From: Clostridium ragsdalei P11
Lineage (GTDB): Bacteria > Bacillota > Clostridia > Clostridiales > Clostridiaceae
Reading direction: 5' to 3'
NCBI RefSeq assembly: GCF_001675165.1
Contig: NZ_LROS01000005.1
Coordinates: 45,262 to 109,261 of the forward strand
DNA length: 64,000 nucleotides
In this document: in pieces, positions 18,161 through 28,399 of the stretch
How the letters are laid out: every line of letters starts with the position of its first letter
Position numbering within the stretch: the first letter of the stretch is position 1
The notes under the pieces: generated by a model
What the model was told of the DNA's origin: nothing
The model's database searches: none
Seen by the model: only the letters and a program-made list of their open reading frames with translations
Program-made: the position numbers and the translations under genes

Positions 18161-19036
18161 TTACCTATTCCTATTATGAATATACAATATCTTCTTCAAG
18201 GTATTCTTTAAACTTTCCCTTGAAACTATACTATCTACAAATCCATGTTTTAATAGAAATTCTGCACTTTGAAATCCCTCAGGAAGTTTTTGCTTTATGG
18301 TCTGCTCTATTACTCTCTTTCCTGCAAATCCCACGAGCGCTCCAGGTTCTGCTAAAATTATATCACCAAGCATAGCAAAACTTGCTGTAACTCCACCAGT
18401 AGTAGGATCTGTAAGAACCGATATATATAAAAGTCCTGCATCATTCAACCTATTTATAGCTCCACTTATCTTTGCCATCTGCATTAATGAAAAAATACCT
18501 TCCTGCATTCTAGCACCTCCAGAAGCTGTAAAAATAATTAGAGGTATTTTTAACTCAATAGCTTTTTCTACAGCTCTGGTAATTTTCTCTCCTACAACGG
18601 AACCCATGCTTCCCATCATAAAATTACTATCCATAACACAAATTACTGCAGACTCTCCTCCTATGGTACCCTTTCCTGTAATTACAGCTTCTTTGAGATT
18701 AGTCTTTTTCTGCATGTTACTGATTTTATCTTCATATCCTTTAAATCCTATAGGATTAGTAGACGTCATGTTTTCATCAAATTGGCAAAAGCTGTCCTTA
18801 TCTGTTATAAGATCTATTCTTTCTTTAGCATTCATCCTAAAATGATGCTTGCAATACTGGCATACTCTATTATTTTTTTCTAGATCCTGCTTATAAAGTA
18901 CCTTGCCACATCCATCACATTTTACCCACATTCCATTTGGTATACTTGGCCTTGAATCTAAATCTTCATGGATATTATTTAAAGCCCTCTGACTAACTGT
19001 AATATATTTTGTTTTTTTGAAGAATTTATTTAACAA
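18161..19036 (-). CDS. accD: Acetyl-CoA carboxylase carboxyltransferase subunit beta
   Basis: Partner of AccA. The N-terminal zinc ribbon ([23 protein letters not shown], split here as CDGC and CQYC) and the carboxyltransferase core ([40 protein letters not shown]) are intact. Length of 291 aa is normal. A 101-bp gap separates it from accC and contains a TTGAC/GTCAA dyad, so an internal promoter or processing site is possible. Confidence 0.95.
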   Translation of the reverse strand: MLNKFFKKTKYITVSQRALNNIHEDLDSRPSIPNGMWVKCDGCGKVLYKQDLEKNNRVCQYCKHHFRMNAKERIDLITDKDSFCQFDENMTSTNPIGFKGYEDKISNMQKKTNLKEAVITGKGTIGGESAVICVMDSNFMMGSMGSVVGEKITRAVEKAIELKIPLIIFTASGGARMQEGIFSLMQMAKISGAINRLNDAGLLYISVLTDPTTGGVTASFAMLGDIILAEPGALVGFAGKRVIEQTIKQKLPEGFQSAEFLLKHGFVDSIVSRESLKNTLKKILYIHNRNR

Positions 19037-19137
19037 GCTTTATCACCTCTCTTATAAGATTGACCACCAAATCGTAAATAGTCAATTTATTTTATAGTAA
19101 AGCAATATAACTATTTTACTACAAATAAAGGAAGGAA

Positions 19138-20481
19138 TTAATACTTGAAATTATTTTCTATAAACTTTGTATCGTAAGTTCCTTCTATAAATTCCTTACT
19201 ATCTATGAGTTCAAATTGGAAGTCTATATTGGTACTAACTCCTTCTATAATAAACTCTCCCAGAGCTCTCCTCATTCTACATATAGCCTCATCTCTATCT
19301 TTTCCATATACAATGAGCTTTGCTATCATAGAATCATAATAGGGAGGAATATTATATCCCGAGTACACTGCACTATCTACTCTTACATTAAAACCTCCAG
19401 GTACATATAAATCTTTTATTTTTCCTGGAGAAGGCATAAAACCTCTTTTTACATCTTCTGCATTTATTCTGCACTCTATAGAATGACCAGTTATTTTCAC
19501 ATCCTCTTGAGAAAAATCCAACTTTTCTCCTGCTGCAATTTTTATCTGCTCTTTTACAAGATCTATACCCGTTACCATTTCTGTTATAGCATGTTCTACT
19601 TGAATACGAGTATTCATCTCCATGAAATAGTAATTGTTATTTTTGTCTAAAAGAAATTCTACAGTTCCAGCATTATTATAATGTACAGCTTTTGCAGCCC
19701 TTACAGCTGTTTCTCCCATGGATTTTCTAAGTTCTTCCGTAACTACCTTGCTAGGTGCTTCTTCCATTACTTTTTGATTTCTTCTCTGCATGGAACAGTC
19801 TCTTTCTCCCAGATAAACTACATTTTCAAAATTATCTCCAAGTATCTGAATTTCTACATGCTTTGGCCTTTCTATAAACTTTTCCAAGTATATAGTATCA
19901 TCTCCAAAGGCTGCACTAGCTTCAGCTTTAGCATTTTCATAATTTTTTATAATCTCAGATTCATCATATACAACTCTTATACCACGTCCACCACCGCCTG
20001 CAGATGCTTTTATCATAACAGGGTATCCTATTTTTCTTGCAGTTTCCAAAAGTTCTTCATTTGTTTTTATGGCCCCATCTGACCCTGGTACGATAGGAAC
20101 CCCTGCCTTTCCCATTATATCTCTGGCATTAGACTTATTGCCCATATTGTCAATGCATTCCGGAGTAGGACCTATAAAAGTAATATTGCACTGCTGACAT
20201 ATACTTGCAAACTTACTGTTTTCAGATAAAAAACCAAATCCAGGATGAATGGCTTGTGCTCCTGATAAAACTGTGGCACTTATTATATTTTGTACGTTTA
20301 AATAGCTTTCTTTAGGAGATGCCGGTCCTATACATATGGCTTCATCTGCCATCTGAGTGTGAAGTGCATCCCTATCTACTTCTGAATACACTGCTACAGT
20401 TTCTATTCCCATTTCCCTGCAAGCTCTAATTATCCTAACTGCTATTTCTCCTCTATTGGCAATCAAAATCTTATTAAACAC
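19138..20481 (-). CDS. accC: Biotin carboxylase subunit of acetyl-CoA carboxylase
   Basis: ATP-dependent carboxylation of the BCCP biotin. ATP-grasp features are visible: N-terminal FNKILIANRGEIAVRIIRACREMGI, the glycine-rich lid KASAGGGGRGIR, EKFIERPKHVEIQILGD and EMNTRIQVEHAITE. At 447 aa it is a stand-alone BC rather than a fused carboxylase. The start is GTG with AGGAG about 13 bases upstream, which is long. It follows fabZ by 24 bp. Confidence 0.96.
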   Translation of the reverse strand: MFNKILIANRGEIAVRIIRACREMGIETVAVYSEVDRDALHTQMADEAICIGPASPKESYLNVQNIISATVLSGAQAIHPGFGFLSENSKFASICQQCNITFIGPTPECIDNMGNKSNARDIMGKAGVPIVPGSDGAIKTNEELLETARKIGYPVMIKASAGGGGRGIRVVYDESEIIKNYENAKAEASAAFGDDTIYLEKFIERPKHVEIQILGDNFENVVYLGERDCSMQRRNQKVMEEAPSKVVTEELRKSMGETAVRAAKAVHYNNAGTVEFLLDKNNNYYFMEMNTRIQVEHAITEMVTGIDLVKEQIKIAAGEKLDFSQEDVKITGHSIECRINAEDVKRGFMPSPGKIKDLYVPGGFNVRVDSAVYSGYNIPPYYDSMIAKLIVYGKDRDEAICRMRRALGEFIIEGVSTNIDFQFELIDSKEFIEGTYDTKFIENNFKY

Positions 20482-20505
20482 TTTTAAAATTCAACTCCTG
20501 ACAAT

Positions 20506-20961
20506 TTAATTTTTGTCTCCTATCATAAACAACAATTCACCTTCAGCAGCTTTTTTGCCTTCCACATAGGCTACTGCCTTTCCAATTCCTGCAGGTCCTT
20601 TAATTTTTACAATTTCTGCTTCTAATTTAAGTGTGTCCCCAGGCACTACCTTTCTTCTGAATTTTGCCTTATTTATTCCTCCAAAGAAAGCTATTTTTCC
20701 TTTAAATTCTTCTTTGCTTAAAATAGCTACAGCTCCAGCCTGAGCTAATGCTTCTATTATAAGTACTCCAGGCATTACAGGTTCTTCTGGAAAATGTCCC
20801 TGAAAAAAATATTCATTAGCAGTAACATTCTTATATGCTATAACTTTTTTACCTGGCTCCATATAGGTTACCTTATCCAACAAAAGAAATGGATATCTAT
20901 GAGGAATAATTTTTTTTATTTCATTTATTCCAAAGTTCACATTAAATTCATCTTGTTCCAT
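20506..20961 (-). CDS. fabZ: 3-hydroxyacyl-ACP dehydratase
   Basis: Hot-dog-fold dehydratase of the elongation cycle. The catalytic region [14 protein letters not shown] and [24 protein letters not shown] carries the His and Glu expected for FabZ. 151 aa. Sits between accB and accC with short gaps; SD GGGAGGAG. Confidence 0.95.
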   Translation of the reverse strand: MEQDEFNVNFGINEIKKIIPHRYPFLLLDKVTYMEPGKKVIAYKNVTANEYFFQGHFPEEPVMPGVLIIEALAQAGAVAILSKEEFKGKIAFFGGINKAKFRRKVVPGDTLKLEAEIVKIKGPAGIGKAVAYVEGKKAAEGELLFMIGDKN

Positions 20962-20983
20962 AAGTATTCTCCTCCCACAGCTA

Positions 20984-21496
20984 TTAAGCTTCAGTTTTTA
21001 TTTTAAATAGTGGCTGACCATACTCTACCATTTGTTCATTCTTAACTAAAATATCCACTACTTCTCCATCTACCTCGCTTTGAATCTCATTCATAAGTTT
21101 CATAGCTTCTATTATACAGAGAGTGTCTCCTTTTTTTACTTTAGATCCTACATTTACGAAAACAGGTTTTTCAGGTCCTGATGAATTATAAAAAGTACCT
21201 ACTATAGGTGACTTTACATCTTTTATGTTGTCACCTTCTATATCGTCATCTTTTTTTTCTTCAGATTTTTTAACCTTATCTATATTATCTTCTTTTACTT
21301 CAATTTTGTCACTTTGTTTTTGAAAAACAGGTTTTATATTTTCTCCATTTTCTTTTACTATGTTTACCTGTTTTATGTTTCCTTCTTCACCTTGCTTTTT
21401 CATAATTATAGATACGTTATCCCAATTAACTTCTAAATATCCAAGCTTTGAATTATCCATAGTTTTTATCATATTTTCAATTGCTTTAAAGTCCAT
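20984..21496 (-). CDS. accB: Biotin carboxyl carrier protein of acetyl-CoA carboxylase
   Basis: Carries biotin on the lysine of [10 protein letters not shown] in the C-terminal biotinyl domain (~residues 95-170). The N terminus and a ~40-residue Lys/Glu/Asp-rich linker precede it. The start codon lies two bases after the fabF stop, and its SD (GGAG) is inside fabF, so the two are probably translationally coupled. Confidence 0.95.
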   Translation of the reverse strand: MDFKAIENMIKTMDNSKLGYLEVNWDNVSIIMKKQGEEGNIKQVNIVKENGENIKPVFQKQSDKIEVKEDNIDKVKKSEEKKDDDIEGDNIKDVKSPIVGTFYNSSGPEKPVFVNVGSKVKKGDTLCIIEAMKLMNEIQSEVDGEVVDILVKNEQMVEYGQPLFKIKTEA

Positions 21497-21498
21497 AT

Positions 21499-22737
21499 TT
21501 ACTCACTCCACTTTTTTAATAAAATCACTGCATTATGTCCACCAAATCCTAAAGAATTAGACATAACATATTTAAGTTCAGCCTCTCTTGCCTTGTTTGG
21601 AACATAATCTAAGTCACATTCCTCATCCTGAACTTTATATCCTACTGTAGGAGGTATAATTTCTTCTTCTAAAGCCTTAACACTTATTATAGCCTCTATT
21701 GCTCCTGCAGCTCCAAGCAAATGTCCAGTCATTGATTTTGTAGAGCTTATAGGTATATTCTTAGCATAATCTCCAAAAGCTTTTTTAATTGCCTCTGTTT
21801 CAACTTTATCATTTATTTTTGTACTTGTTCCATGAGCATTTATATAAGATACTTCTTCTTTTTCAATTCCAGCTTCTTCTATAGCAAGGCTCATAGCCCT
21901 TGCTGCACCTTCACCACCTGGTGCTGGTGATGTCATATGGTATGCATCACATGTAAAACCATATCCAACTAATTCTGCATATATTTTAGCTCCTCTTTTT
22001 TGAGCATGCTCTAAAGACTCCAATATCAATATGCCAGAACCTTCTCCCATTACAAATCCATCCCTTTCCTTATCAAAAGGAACAGATGCTCTTTTAGGAT
22101 CTGTACTCTTAGTTAAAGTAGTTGCTGCAGCAAATCCAGCCATAGACAATGGTGTAATACATGCTTCGGTTCCACCTGCTATCATTACATCTGCAAGATT
22201 ATTTTTAATCATTCTAAAAGCTTCACCCACACAATTTGTACCTGTAGCACAAGCTGTAACTATATTACTGCATGGTCCCTTAGCTCCAAATTTTATAGCT
22301 ATATTTCCAGCAGCCATATTACTTATAATCATTGGTATAAATAAAGGAGTTATTCTGTTAGGTCCTTTTTCCTCTAACACAGAATGTTGTTTTTCTATAG
22401 TTCCTATTCCACCTATACCTGAACCAATAACTACTCCAAATCTTTCTTTCTCTACACTTTCAATATCAAGTTTAGAATCTTCTACAGCTTCCATTGCTGA
22501 AACCATAGCAAACTGACAAAATCTGTCAAACCTTTTTGATTCTTTTCTGTCTAAATGTTCATGTGGATCAAATCCTTTAACTTCTGCTGCAACTTTTGCT
22601 TTATAATTTTCTGCATCAAAAGCCTTAATAAAATCTATTCCACAAACTCCATTTTTTATATTATTCCAAAATGTATCGGTATCATTTCCTACTGGTGTAA
22701 TTGCTCCAAGTCCTGTAATTACCACTCTTTTTTCCAT
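21499..22737 (-). CDS. fabF: 3-oxoacyl-ACP synthase II
   Basis: Condensing enzyme of chain elongation. The Cys-His-His triad is visible: [30 protein letters not shown], and the [12 protein letters not shown] region. The start is ATG 22737, giving [11 protein letters not shown]; a GTG at 22749 is alternative. 26 bp after fabG. Confidence 0.95.
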   Translation of the reverse strand: MEKRVVITGLGAITPVGNDTDTFWNNIKNGVCGIDFIKAFDAENYKAKVAAEVKGFDPHEHLDRKESKRFDRFCQFAMVSAMEAVEDSKLDIESVEKERFGVVIGSGIGGIGTIEKQHSVLEEKGPNRITPLFIPMIISNMAAGNIAIKFGAKGPCSNIVTACATGTNCVGEAFRMIKNNLADVMIAGGTEACITPLSMAGFAAATTLTKSTDPKRASVPFDKERDGFVMGEGSGILILESLEHAQKRGAKIYAELVGYGFTCDAYHMTSPAPGGEGAARAMSLAIEEAGIEKEEVSYINAHGTSTKINDKVETEAIKKAFGDYAKNIPISSTKSMTGHLLGAAGAIEAIISVKALEEEIIPPTVGYKVQDEECDLDYVPNKAREAELKYVMSNSLGFGGHNAVILLKKWSE

Positions 22738-22762
22738 ATCTTTCACCAACCCTTAAAAATTT

Positions 22763-23509
22763 TTACATTACCATTCCACCATCTACGTTTATTACCTGAC
22801 CTGTTACATAATCTGCACTAGAAGATGCTAAAAAAGCTACTACATTTGCTACATTTTCAGCACTTCCAAATTTTTTTAGAGGTATATTATTTAATGTAGC
22901 ATCTTTAACTTTATCTGAAAGAACTTCTGTCATATCGGTTTTTATAAAACCAGGTGCCACAGCATTCACATTTATTCCTCTTGATGCTAATTCCCTAGCT
23001 GTAGACTTCGTAATGCCTATTATTCCGGCTTTTGCTGCAGAATAGTTTACTTGGCCAGCATTCCCTGTAACTCCTACTACTGAAGATATACTTATTATTT
23101 TACCACTTTTTTGTTTAACCATTATAGGACTCACATGTCTTATACAATTAAAGGCTCCTTTTAAGTTTACCTCTATTACCTTATCAAAGTCTTCTTCTTT
23201 CATTCTAAGTATAAGTCCATCTCTAGTTATCCCTGCATTATTTACGAGTACATCTATTCTACCAAAAGTATCTACTGCTTGCTTCATAATATTTTTTGCA
23301 TCTTCAAATACACTTACATCACCCTGCACTGCAATAGCTTCAGAACCTCTTTCCTTAATTTCACCTATTACTTTTTCTACTGAATTTAAGCTGCTTCTAT
23401 AATTGACTACTATATTAAATCCGTCTTCTGCCAATTTAAGTGCAATGGCTCTTCCAATGCCTTTAGCTCCACCTGTGACTACCGCTACCTTTTTACTAAC
23501 AATATCCAT
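22763..23509 (-). CDS. fabG: 3-oxoacyl-ACP reductase
   Basis: NADPH-dependent short-chain dehydrogenase. It has the TGGAKGIGRAIALKLAEDG cofactor motif, NNAG, the catalytic Ser-Tyr-Lys (SSVVG ... YSAAKAG), and the C-terminal GGMVM. 248 aa. It lies between fabD and fabF with short gaps. Confidence 0.96.
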   Translation of the reverse strand: MDIVSKKVAVVTGGAKGIGRAIALKLAEDGFNIVVNYRSSLNSVEKVIGEIKERGSEAIAVQGDVSVFEDAKNIMKQAVDTFGRIDVLVNNAGITRDGLILRMKEEDFDKVIEVNLKGAFNCIRHVSPIMVKQKSGKIISISSVVGVTGNAGQVNYSAAKAGIIGITKSTARELASRGINVNAVAPGFIKTDMTEVLSDKVKDATLNNIPLKKFGSAENVANVVAFLASSSADYVTGQVINVDGGMVM

Positions 23510-23519
23510 TTTAATTCTC

Positions 23520-24458
23520 CTATCTATTTTTTAATTCTTCCACAGTAGAATTTAATGATTTAATATCCTGAACATTTAATATAAGGGCTTTTCTGTCTAT
23601 TTTTCTTACAAATCCACTCAAAACCTTTCCAGGCCCTATTTCTACAAAAGTATCTGCCCCTGCTTCAAGCATAGTGTTTATACTTTTCTCAAAGAGTACA
23701 GTGCTCATAACCTGCCTTTTCAAATAAGATTTTACCTTATCCAGTTTTTCAATTATCTCCCCTGTAACATTTGTTACAACTGGAATTAAAAACTCCTTAA
23801 GGGATAATTTATTTAATTCTCCTTCTAACTTTTCTGCTGCTGGCTTCAACATAGAAGTATGAAAAGGTCCGCTAACTGAAAGCTCTATAGCTCTGCGAGC
23901 TCCTCGCTCTTTTGCTAGCTTGCAAGCAGCTTTTACCGCTTCTATTTCTCCTCCAATTACTACCTGACCAGGACAGTTCATATTTGAAGTTTCCACTATA
24001 CCAAAAGAAGAACTATCTGCACATATTTTTTCCACTTTTACATAATCTAATCCTAGTATTGCGGCCATTGTACCAATACCTTCAGGCACTGCCTCCTGCA
24101 TATACTTTCCTCTCTTTTTAACTAGGGAAACTGCTTCTTTAAATCCCATAACACCGCTGCATACAAGAGCTGAATATTCACCAAGACTTAAACCTGCTGC
24201 TATATCTGGCTTAATTCCAAAGCCCTCCAATGCTCTTAAAGCTGCTATACTTGTAGTTAAAATTGCAGGTTGGGTATTTTCAGTTTTGTTTAAATCTTCT
24301 TCCGGACCTTCAAAACACATATTACTTATTGAAAAATCCAATACCTCATCCGCATCTTTAAACACATTTTTACATACATCTATATTTTCAAAAAGGTCTT
24401 TTCCCATACCTACGTACTGGGCTCCCTGTCCTGAAAATAAGAAAGCTATTTTACCCAT
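23520..24458 (-). CDS. fabD: Malonyl-CoA:ACP transacylase
   Basis: Loads malonyl groups onto ACP. The FLFSGQGAQYVGMG start motif and the nucleophile elbow GLSLGEYSAL are present, with the catalytic His in SGPFHTSML. I place the start at ATG 24458, with GGAGGT just upstream; the longer TTG-initiated frame would start inside that SD. Confidence 0.95.
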   Translation of the reverse strand: MGKIAFLFSGQGAQYVGMGKDLFENIDVCKNVFKDADEVLDFSISNMCFEGPEEDLNKTENTQPAILTTSIAALRALEGFGIKPDIAAGLSLGEYSALVCSGVMGFKEAVSLVKKRGKYMQEAVPEGIGTMAAILGLDYVKVEKICADSSSFGIVETSNMNCPGQVVIGGEIEAVKAACKLAKERGARRAIELSVSGPFHTSMLKPAAEKLEGELNKLSLKEFLIPVVTNVTGEIIEKLDKVKSYLKRQVMSTVLFEKSINTMLEAGADTFVEIGPGKVLSGFVRKIDRKALILNVQDIKSLNSTVEELKNR

Positions 24459-24479
24459 ATATACCTCCAAATATTATTT

Positions 24480-25418
24480 TTAAAACATATTTTGAACTCT
24501 TTTTAAGTTCTCTTGAGTCTCTTTAAATATTTCCTGAATAATTTCATCACAGCTTTGTTCTTTACATACAAGTCCTGCTATTTGACCTGCCATAACAGAA
24601 CCGTTATCTATATCTCCTTCACGAACTGCCCTTGCTAGTGCTCCTCTTCCTAATTTTTCATATTCTTCCATAGGTGCTCCATTTTTCTCTAGCAGCTGGA
24701 ATTTTCTCACTAGTTTATTTCTAAGAACACGAACGGGATGACCCGTCACCCTACCTGTAACCTGTGTGTCTATATCTTTTGCCTTTAACACTTTTTCTTT
24801 ATAATTTTCATGGACTGTACATTCATTTGCAACTAAAAATCTAGTTCCAAGCTGTATCCCCTGAGCTCCCAACATAAAAGCAGCTGCTGCACCTCTTCCG
24901 TCTCCAATACCACCTGCTGCAATTACAGGAATACTTACAGCATCTACTACTTGAGGTACTAATGCCATAGTAGTAAGCTCTCCTACGTGTCCTCCAGATT
25001 CACAGCCTTCTGCAATAACTGCATCGACTCCTGCTCTTTCCATTCTTTTAGCTAATGCTACAGATGCTACAACAGGTATAACCTTTATATCATTTTCCTT
25101 CCACATATCTATGTACTTTCCTGGATTTCCTGCTCCAGTAGTTACAACTTTAACCTTTTCTTCACATGCCATTTTAGCTACTGCTTCAGCTGTTTCTGAT
25201 AAAAGCATTATATTTACGCCAAAAGGTTTATCTGTAAGTTTTTTGGCCTTTCGTATTTCATCTCTTACCCATTCAAGTGGTGCGTTTCCAGTAATTATTC
25301 CAAGTCCTCCTGCATTTGACACCGCAGCTGCTAGTGAGCTGTCTGCAATCCAAGCCATTGCTCCTTGAATAATTGGATACTTTATTCCTACCATATTTGA
25401 AAATACAGAATTAATCAT
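24480..25418 (-). CDS. fabK: Enoyl-ACP reductase II (FMN-dependent)
   Basis: FMN-containing TIM-barrel reductase completing each elongation cycle in place of FabI. KYPIIQGAMAWIADSSLAAAVSNAGGLGIITG, EGCESGGHVGE and AAGGIGDGRGAAAAFMLGAQGIQLGTRF (seen in parts) match FabK. 312 aa. A second FMN-barrel homologue lies four genes upstream in the same operon. No acpP gene is present between this gene and fabH. Confidence 0.92.
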   Translation of the reverse strand: MINSVFSNMVGIKYPIIQGAMAWIADSSLAAAVSNAGGLGIITGNAPLEWVRDEIRKAKKLTDKPFGVNIMLLSETAEAVAKMACEEKVKVVTTGAGNPGKYIDMWKENDIKVIPVVASVALAKRMERAGVDAVIAEGCESGGHVGELTTMALVPQVVDAVSIPVIAAGGIGDGRGAAAAFMLGAQGIQLGTRFLVANECTVHENYKEKVLKAKDIDTQVTGRVTGHPVRVLRNKLVRKFQLLEKNGAPMEEYEKLGRGALARAVREGDIDNGSVMAGQIAGLVCKEQSCDEIIQEIFKETQENLKRVQNMF

Positions 25419-25487
25419 AAATTAACCTCCCTTTATCCTCTTTAATTTTTCCTAATATCATTCTTAACCTCCAGAGTTTTATATCAA

Positions 25488-26468
25488 TCATAAATTTACC
25501 TTTAATATAAATCCTCCATAGGTTAATCCTCCTCCAAAACCTACAATAAGTATTTTATCCCCTTTTTTAACTAAGTTTTTTTTGCGAACTTCATCTAAGG
25601 CTATCCCTATACTTGCAGCAGAAGTATTGCCATAACTATCCAAATTGATATAAAACCTATCCATACCTATTCCAAGTTTTTTTGCTGCACATTCTATTAT
25701 CCTGTAATTTGCCTGGTGAGGAATTATATATTTAATTTCTTCTAAAGTACAATCAGCCTGTTGAAGTAGGGCTTTAACTGATTTTTCTAAAACTTTTACT
25801 CCAAATTTAAATATTTCTCTTCCTTCCATTCCAACTACACTCTTAATAGTGCCTGTAACACCATCAACATAAGGATTGTTTACAGCTACTGCAGGACATG
25901 TTAATGAATCTCCCTTACTTCCATCTGATCCAGTATAAGTTGAAAGTATCTGATCTTCTTCTCCACTTTGCAAAAATGCAGCTGACGCACCATCACCAAA
26001 CAATATACAAGTGCTTCTATCTTTCCAGTCAAGTATTTTAGAAAATGTATCTGCTCCTATGACAAGAACATTTTTAAACCTTCCAGCCCTTATAAATTGA
26101 ACTGCAATATCCATTGCATATGCAAAACCTGAACAAGCTGCCGATACATCAAAGCATGTAGCATTTACTGCCTTTATATTTTTCTGAACTATACAGGCGG
26201 TAGAAGGCATAAAGCTATCCGGAGTAACAGTTGCAAGTACTATAAGTTCAATATCTTCTACACTTATTTTAGCATCCTTAATTGCCTCTATAGCTGCTTT
26301 TGTTGCCATATCTGAGGTATCTTCTCCTTGAGATATCCTTCTCTCCTTTATCCCTGTTCTGCTTGTTATCCATTCATCACTGGTATCTACTATGAGAGAC
26401 AGATCATTATTATCCACAATCTTGGGAGGAACATAGCTTCCTGTACCTGTAATTTCTACTTTATTCAT
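25488..26468 (-). CDS. fabH: 3-oxoacyl-ACP synthase III
   Basis: Initiates chain synthesis by condensing acetyl-CoA with malonyl-ACP. The catalytic Cys is in FDVSAACSGFAYAM, the His in IPHQANYRI, and the Asn in GNTSAASI. The start is ATG 26468, with AAGGAG seven bases upstream. The gene overlaps the end of the MarR gene by 8 bp, which implies coupled translation. Confidence 0.95.
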   Translation of the reverse strand: MNKVEITGTGSYVPPKIVDNNDLSLIVDTSDEWITSRTGIKERRISQGEDTSDMATKAAIEAIKDAKISVEDIELIVLATVTPDSFMPSTACIVQKNIKAVNATCFDVSAACSGFAYAMDIAVQFIRAGRFKNVLVIGADTFSKILDWKDRSTCILFGDGASAAFLQSGEEDQILSTYTGSDGSKGDSLTCPAVAVNNPYVDGVTGTIKSVVGMEGREIFKFGVKVLEKSVKALLQQADCTLEEIKYIIPHQANYRIIECAAKKLGIGMDRFYINLDSYGNTSAASIGIALDEVRKKNLVKKGDKILIVGFGGGLTYGGFILKVNL

Positions 26469-26937
26469 TATTCTTCTCCTTTGATCCAATTTTTAGATTA
26501 TACTTTGATCTGAAGAAATTATTGAGTTTCTCCAATGATTTAATTAAAACCCCTTCTTCTTCTTCCGTTAACTCTCCTACGATTTCTTCAACCATATTAG
26601 AATGAAACTTATGGTGAACTCTAAAGGCAAGTTTTCCTTTTTGGGTCAACTGTATGTATACAATTCTTCTATCTTCTTTACTCCTTGTTCGTGTAACATA
26701 TTGCTTTCTTTCTAAACGATTTATGGCCGTAGTTAAGGTCCCCATAGTTATATCTAGTTGACAGGCAACATCTTTCATTCTCTTCAGTTTATCCATACCT
26801 ATAGCTTCTATAGTGTGTACCTCCGTTACAGATAAATCTTTAAATGTTGCATATTGAAGGGATTTTTGTTCTATTACTAGAATATCGTTAAAAAGATCTA
26901 CTAACAATTCATTTATAACATTTATACCTTTGTTCAC
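26461..26937 (-). CDS. MarR-family regulator, FabT-like
   Basis: A 158-aa winged-helix protein (RMKDVACQLDITMGTLTTAINRLERKQYVTRTRSKEDRRIVYIQLTQKG is a MarR DNA-binding core, residues ~50-100). It lies directly before fabH in the fatty acid operon, the position of FabT in other Firmicutes. FabT uses acyl-ACP as co-repressor and binds TTTGA-type palindromes. A matching tandem palindrome overlaps the predicted operon promoter at 28067-28095. Start is GTG. Confidence 0.8.
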   Translation of the reverse strand: MNKGINVINELLVDLFNDILVIEQKSLQYATFKDLSVTEVHTIEAIGMDKLKRMKDVACQLDITMGTLTTAINRLERKQYVTRTRSKEDRRIVYIQLTQKGKLAFRVHHKFHSNMVEEIVGELTEEEEGVLIKSLEKLNNFFRSKYNLKIGSKEKNNE

Positions 26938-26975
26938 TAGATCACCACTTTGACAATTAATTTACGCCACTTATA

Positions 26976-28043
26976 TCAAATATTTTCTGCTTCTAAAACT
27001 AGCTCTTTCATAAGTTCCTTAACCTTTACAATTTTGTTTACCTTATAAGCGTTACTTCCAACAAAAATAAGCCCTTCATCTATATTTCCTTTAACAGCAT
27101 TGATCAGTGCTCTGGATATACAATAAGGAGTTTCCTTAGGATTACACTTTTTCAAACAATTGTAACATCTTTTAGGCGCAATTCTCCCTTCTTCAGCTTG
27201 CCTTATAAGCTTATTTCTTAAAGCTCTTCCAGGAAGCCCTACAGGACTTTTTATTATTTTTATATCCTCTTTTTTTGAATCTATGTATGCCTTTTTAAAG
27301 TTTATGCTAGCATCACATTCTTCAGTTGCCACAAAACGTGTTCCCATCTGTACTGCATCTACACCTAACTTGAAGAATTTTGCAATATCAGCTCCTGTAT
27401 ATATTCCACCAGCTGCTGCTACAGGAATATTCTTATTATATTTTTCTCTAAAATATTTAACTACTTTGATTACTTCACATACTATATCTTCTAAACATTC
27501 TTTTCCTTCTTGTAGTTGTTCTAAATGAAATCCCAAATGTCCCCCAGCTTTAGGTCCTTCTACTACAACTAAATCCGGAAGTCTAGAATATTTTTTCAAC
27601 CAGTGTCTAATTATAAGAGAAGCTGCCTTCCCTGAAGAAACTATAGGTGCTATCTTTATGCTGCTTCCCTCAACAAGTTTAGGTAAAATAAGTGGAAGTC
27701 CTGCTCCGGATATTATAATGTCAGCTTTTTCCTCAATACAGGTCTTTACCATATCATTATAATCATTTATAGCCACCATAATATTTGCTCCAATTATACC
27801 TTTGGGACTTAATTCTTTAGCTTTTTGTATTTCCTTTCTCAATGCTCTAAGGTTAGCCTCCGTTGGGTTAGCTTCAAAATCTGGTTCTCTATATCCTATC
27901 TGCACTGTAGAAATTATACCTATACCACCTTCATTTGCTACTGCCTGTGCTAAATTATGTAGAGAAATTCCTACACCCATTCCACCTTGTATAATAGGTA
28001 TTTTAGCTTTTAGATCTCCTATGATCAATGGAGGTAATTTCAT
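26976..28043 (-). CDS. Nitronate monooxygenase-like FMN protein with C-terminal Cys motif
   Basis: A 355-aa FMN-dependent TIM-barrel protein of the NPD/FabK superfamily: IPIIQGGMGVGISLHNLAQAVANEGGIGI, EGPKAGGHLGFH, AAGGIYTGADIAKFFKLGVDAVQMGTRF (parts). Near the C terminus it has CYNCLKKCNPKETPYC, four cysteines that could bind a metal or Fe-S cluster and are absent from the FabK copy in this operon. The start ATG 28043 has a strong AGGAGGGGG SD. It is the first gene of the fatty acid operon. It could be a nitronate-detoxifying enzyme or a lipid-linked reductase. Confidence 0.75.
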   Translation of the reverse strand: MKLPPLIIGDLKAKIPIIQGGMGVGISLHNLAQAVANEGGIGIISTVQIGYREPDFEANPTEANLRALRKEIQKAKELSPKGIIGANIMVAINDYNDMVKTCIEEKADIIISGAGLPLILPKLVEGSSIKIAPIVSSGKAASLIIRHWLKKYSRLPDLVVVEGPKAGGHLGFHLEQLQEGKECLEDIVCEVIKVVKYFREKYNKNIPVAAAGGIYTGADIAKFFKLGVDAVQMGTRFVATEECDASINFKKAYIDSKKEDIKIIKSPVGLPGRALRNKLIRQAEEGRIAPKRCYNCLKKCNPKETPYCISRALINAVKGNIDEGLIFVGSNAYKVNKIVKVKELMKELVLEAENI

Positions 28044-28066
28044 GTGACCCCCTCCTTCAAATAATT

Positions 28067-28123
28067 TTTGATACTCGAATATTTTGATATTCAAAGTATA
28101 TATTAAAAACTTTTAACTGTCCA
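28067..28123 (-). promoter_or_regulatory. Fatty acid operon promoter with tandem FabT-like operator
   Basis: On the minus strand: TGGACA (28123-28118), a 17-bp spacer and TATACT (28100-28095). A perfect 13-bp palindrome TTTGATATTCAAA (28083-28095) touches the -10 box. A second, imperfect copy TTTGATACTCGAA (28067-28079) lies 16 bp further downstream. The pattern suits repression by the adjacent FabT-like MarR protein. Confidence 0.7.
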
Positions 28124-28317
28124 GCATCTTAAAATTTTAAGATTAAAGACTACTATATCCTAAAACTTAATTTTATCCTATTTACCTTAGTATAATCAAG
28201 TAATTTTAATATAATATTAAAACAAAATAGTTTAAAACTATGCCTTTAAACTCTATAATATAATAAATTGAAAAGTTAGTAAACTTAAATATAGAAAATA
28301 ATTCCAAAAGTATTACA

Positions 28318-28346
28318 TTGTTATACTTTTTATATTTTGTTATAAT
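28318..28346 (+). promoter_or_regulatory. Promoter of the dnaD-dnaC-like operon
   Basis: TTGTTA (28318-28323), a 17-bp spacer, and TATAAT (28341-28346), about 50 bp before the start at 28400. The rest of 28124-28317 is AT-rich spacer with nothing else recognised. Confidence 0.75.
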
Positions 28347-28399
28347 ATTTATATGATAGCTTTTTAAAACAAAGCTTATAAAAGGTAGGTAAAAAATAT

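Noticed and set aside
22031..22516. Long plus-strand ORF (161 aa) antisense to fabF
   Set aside because: Composition and position show it is the complement of conserved fabF coding sequence; no SD.
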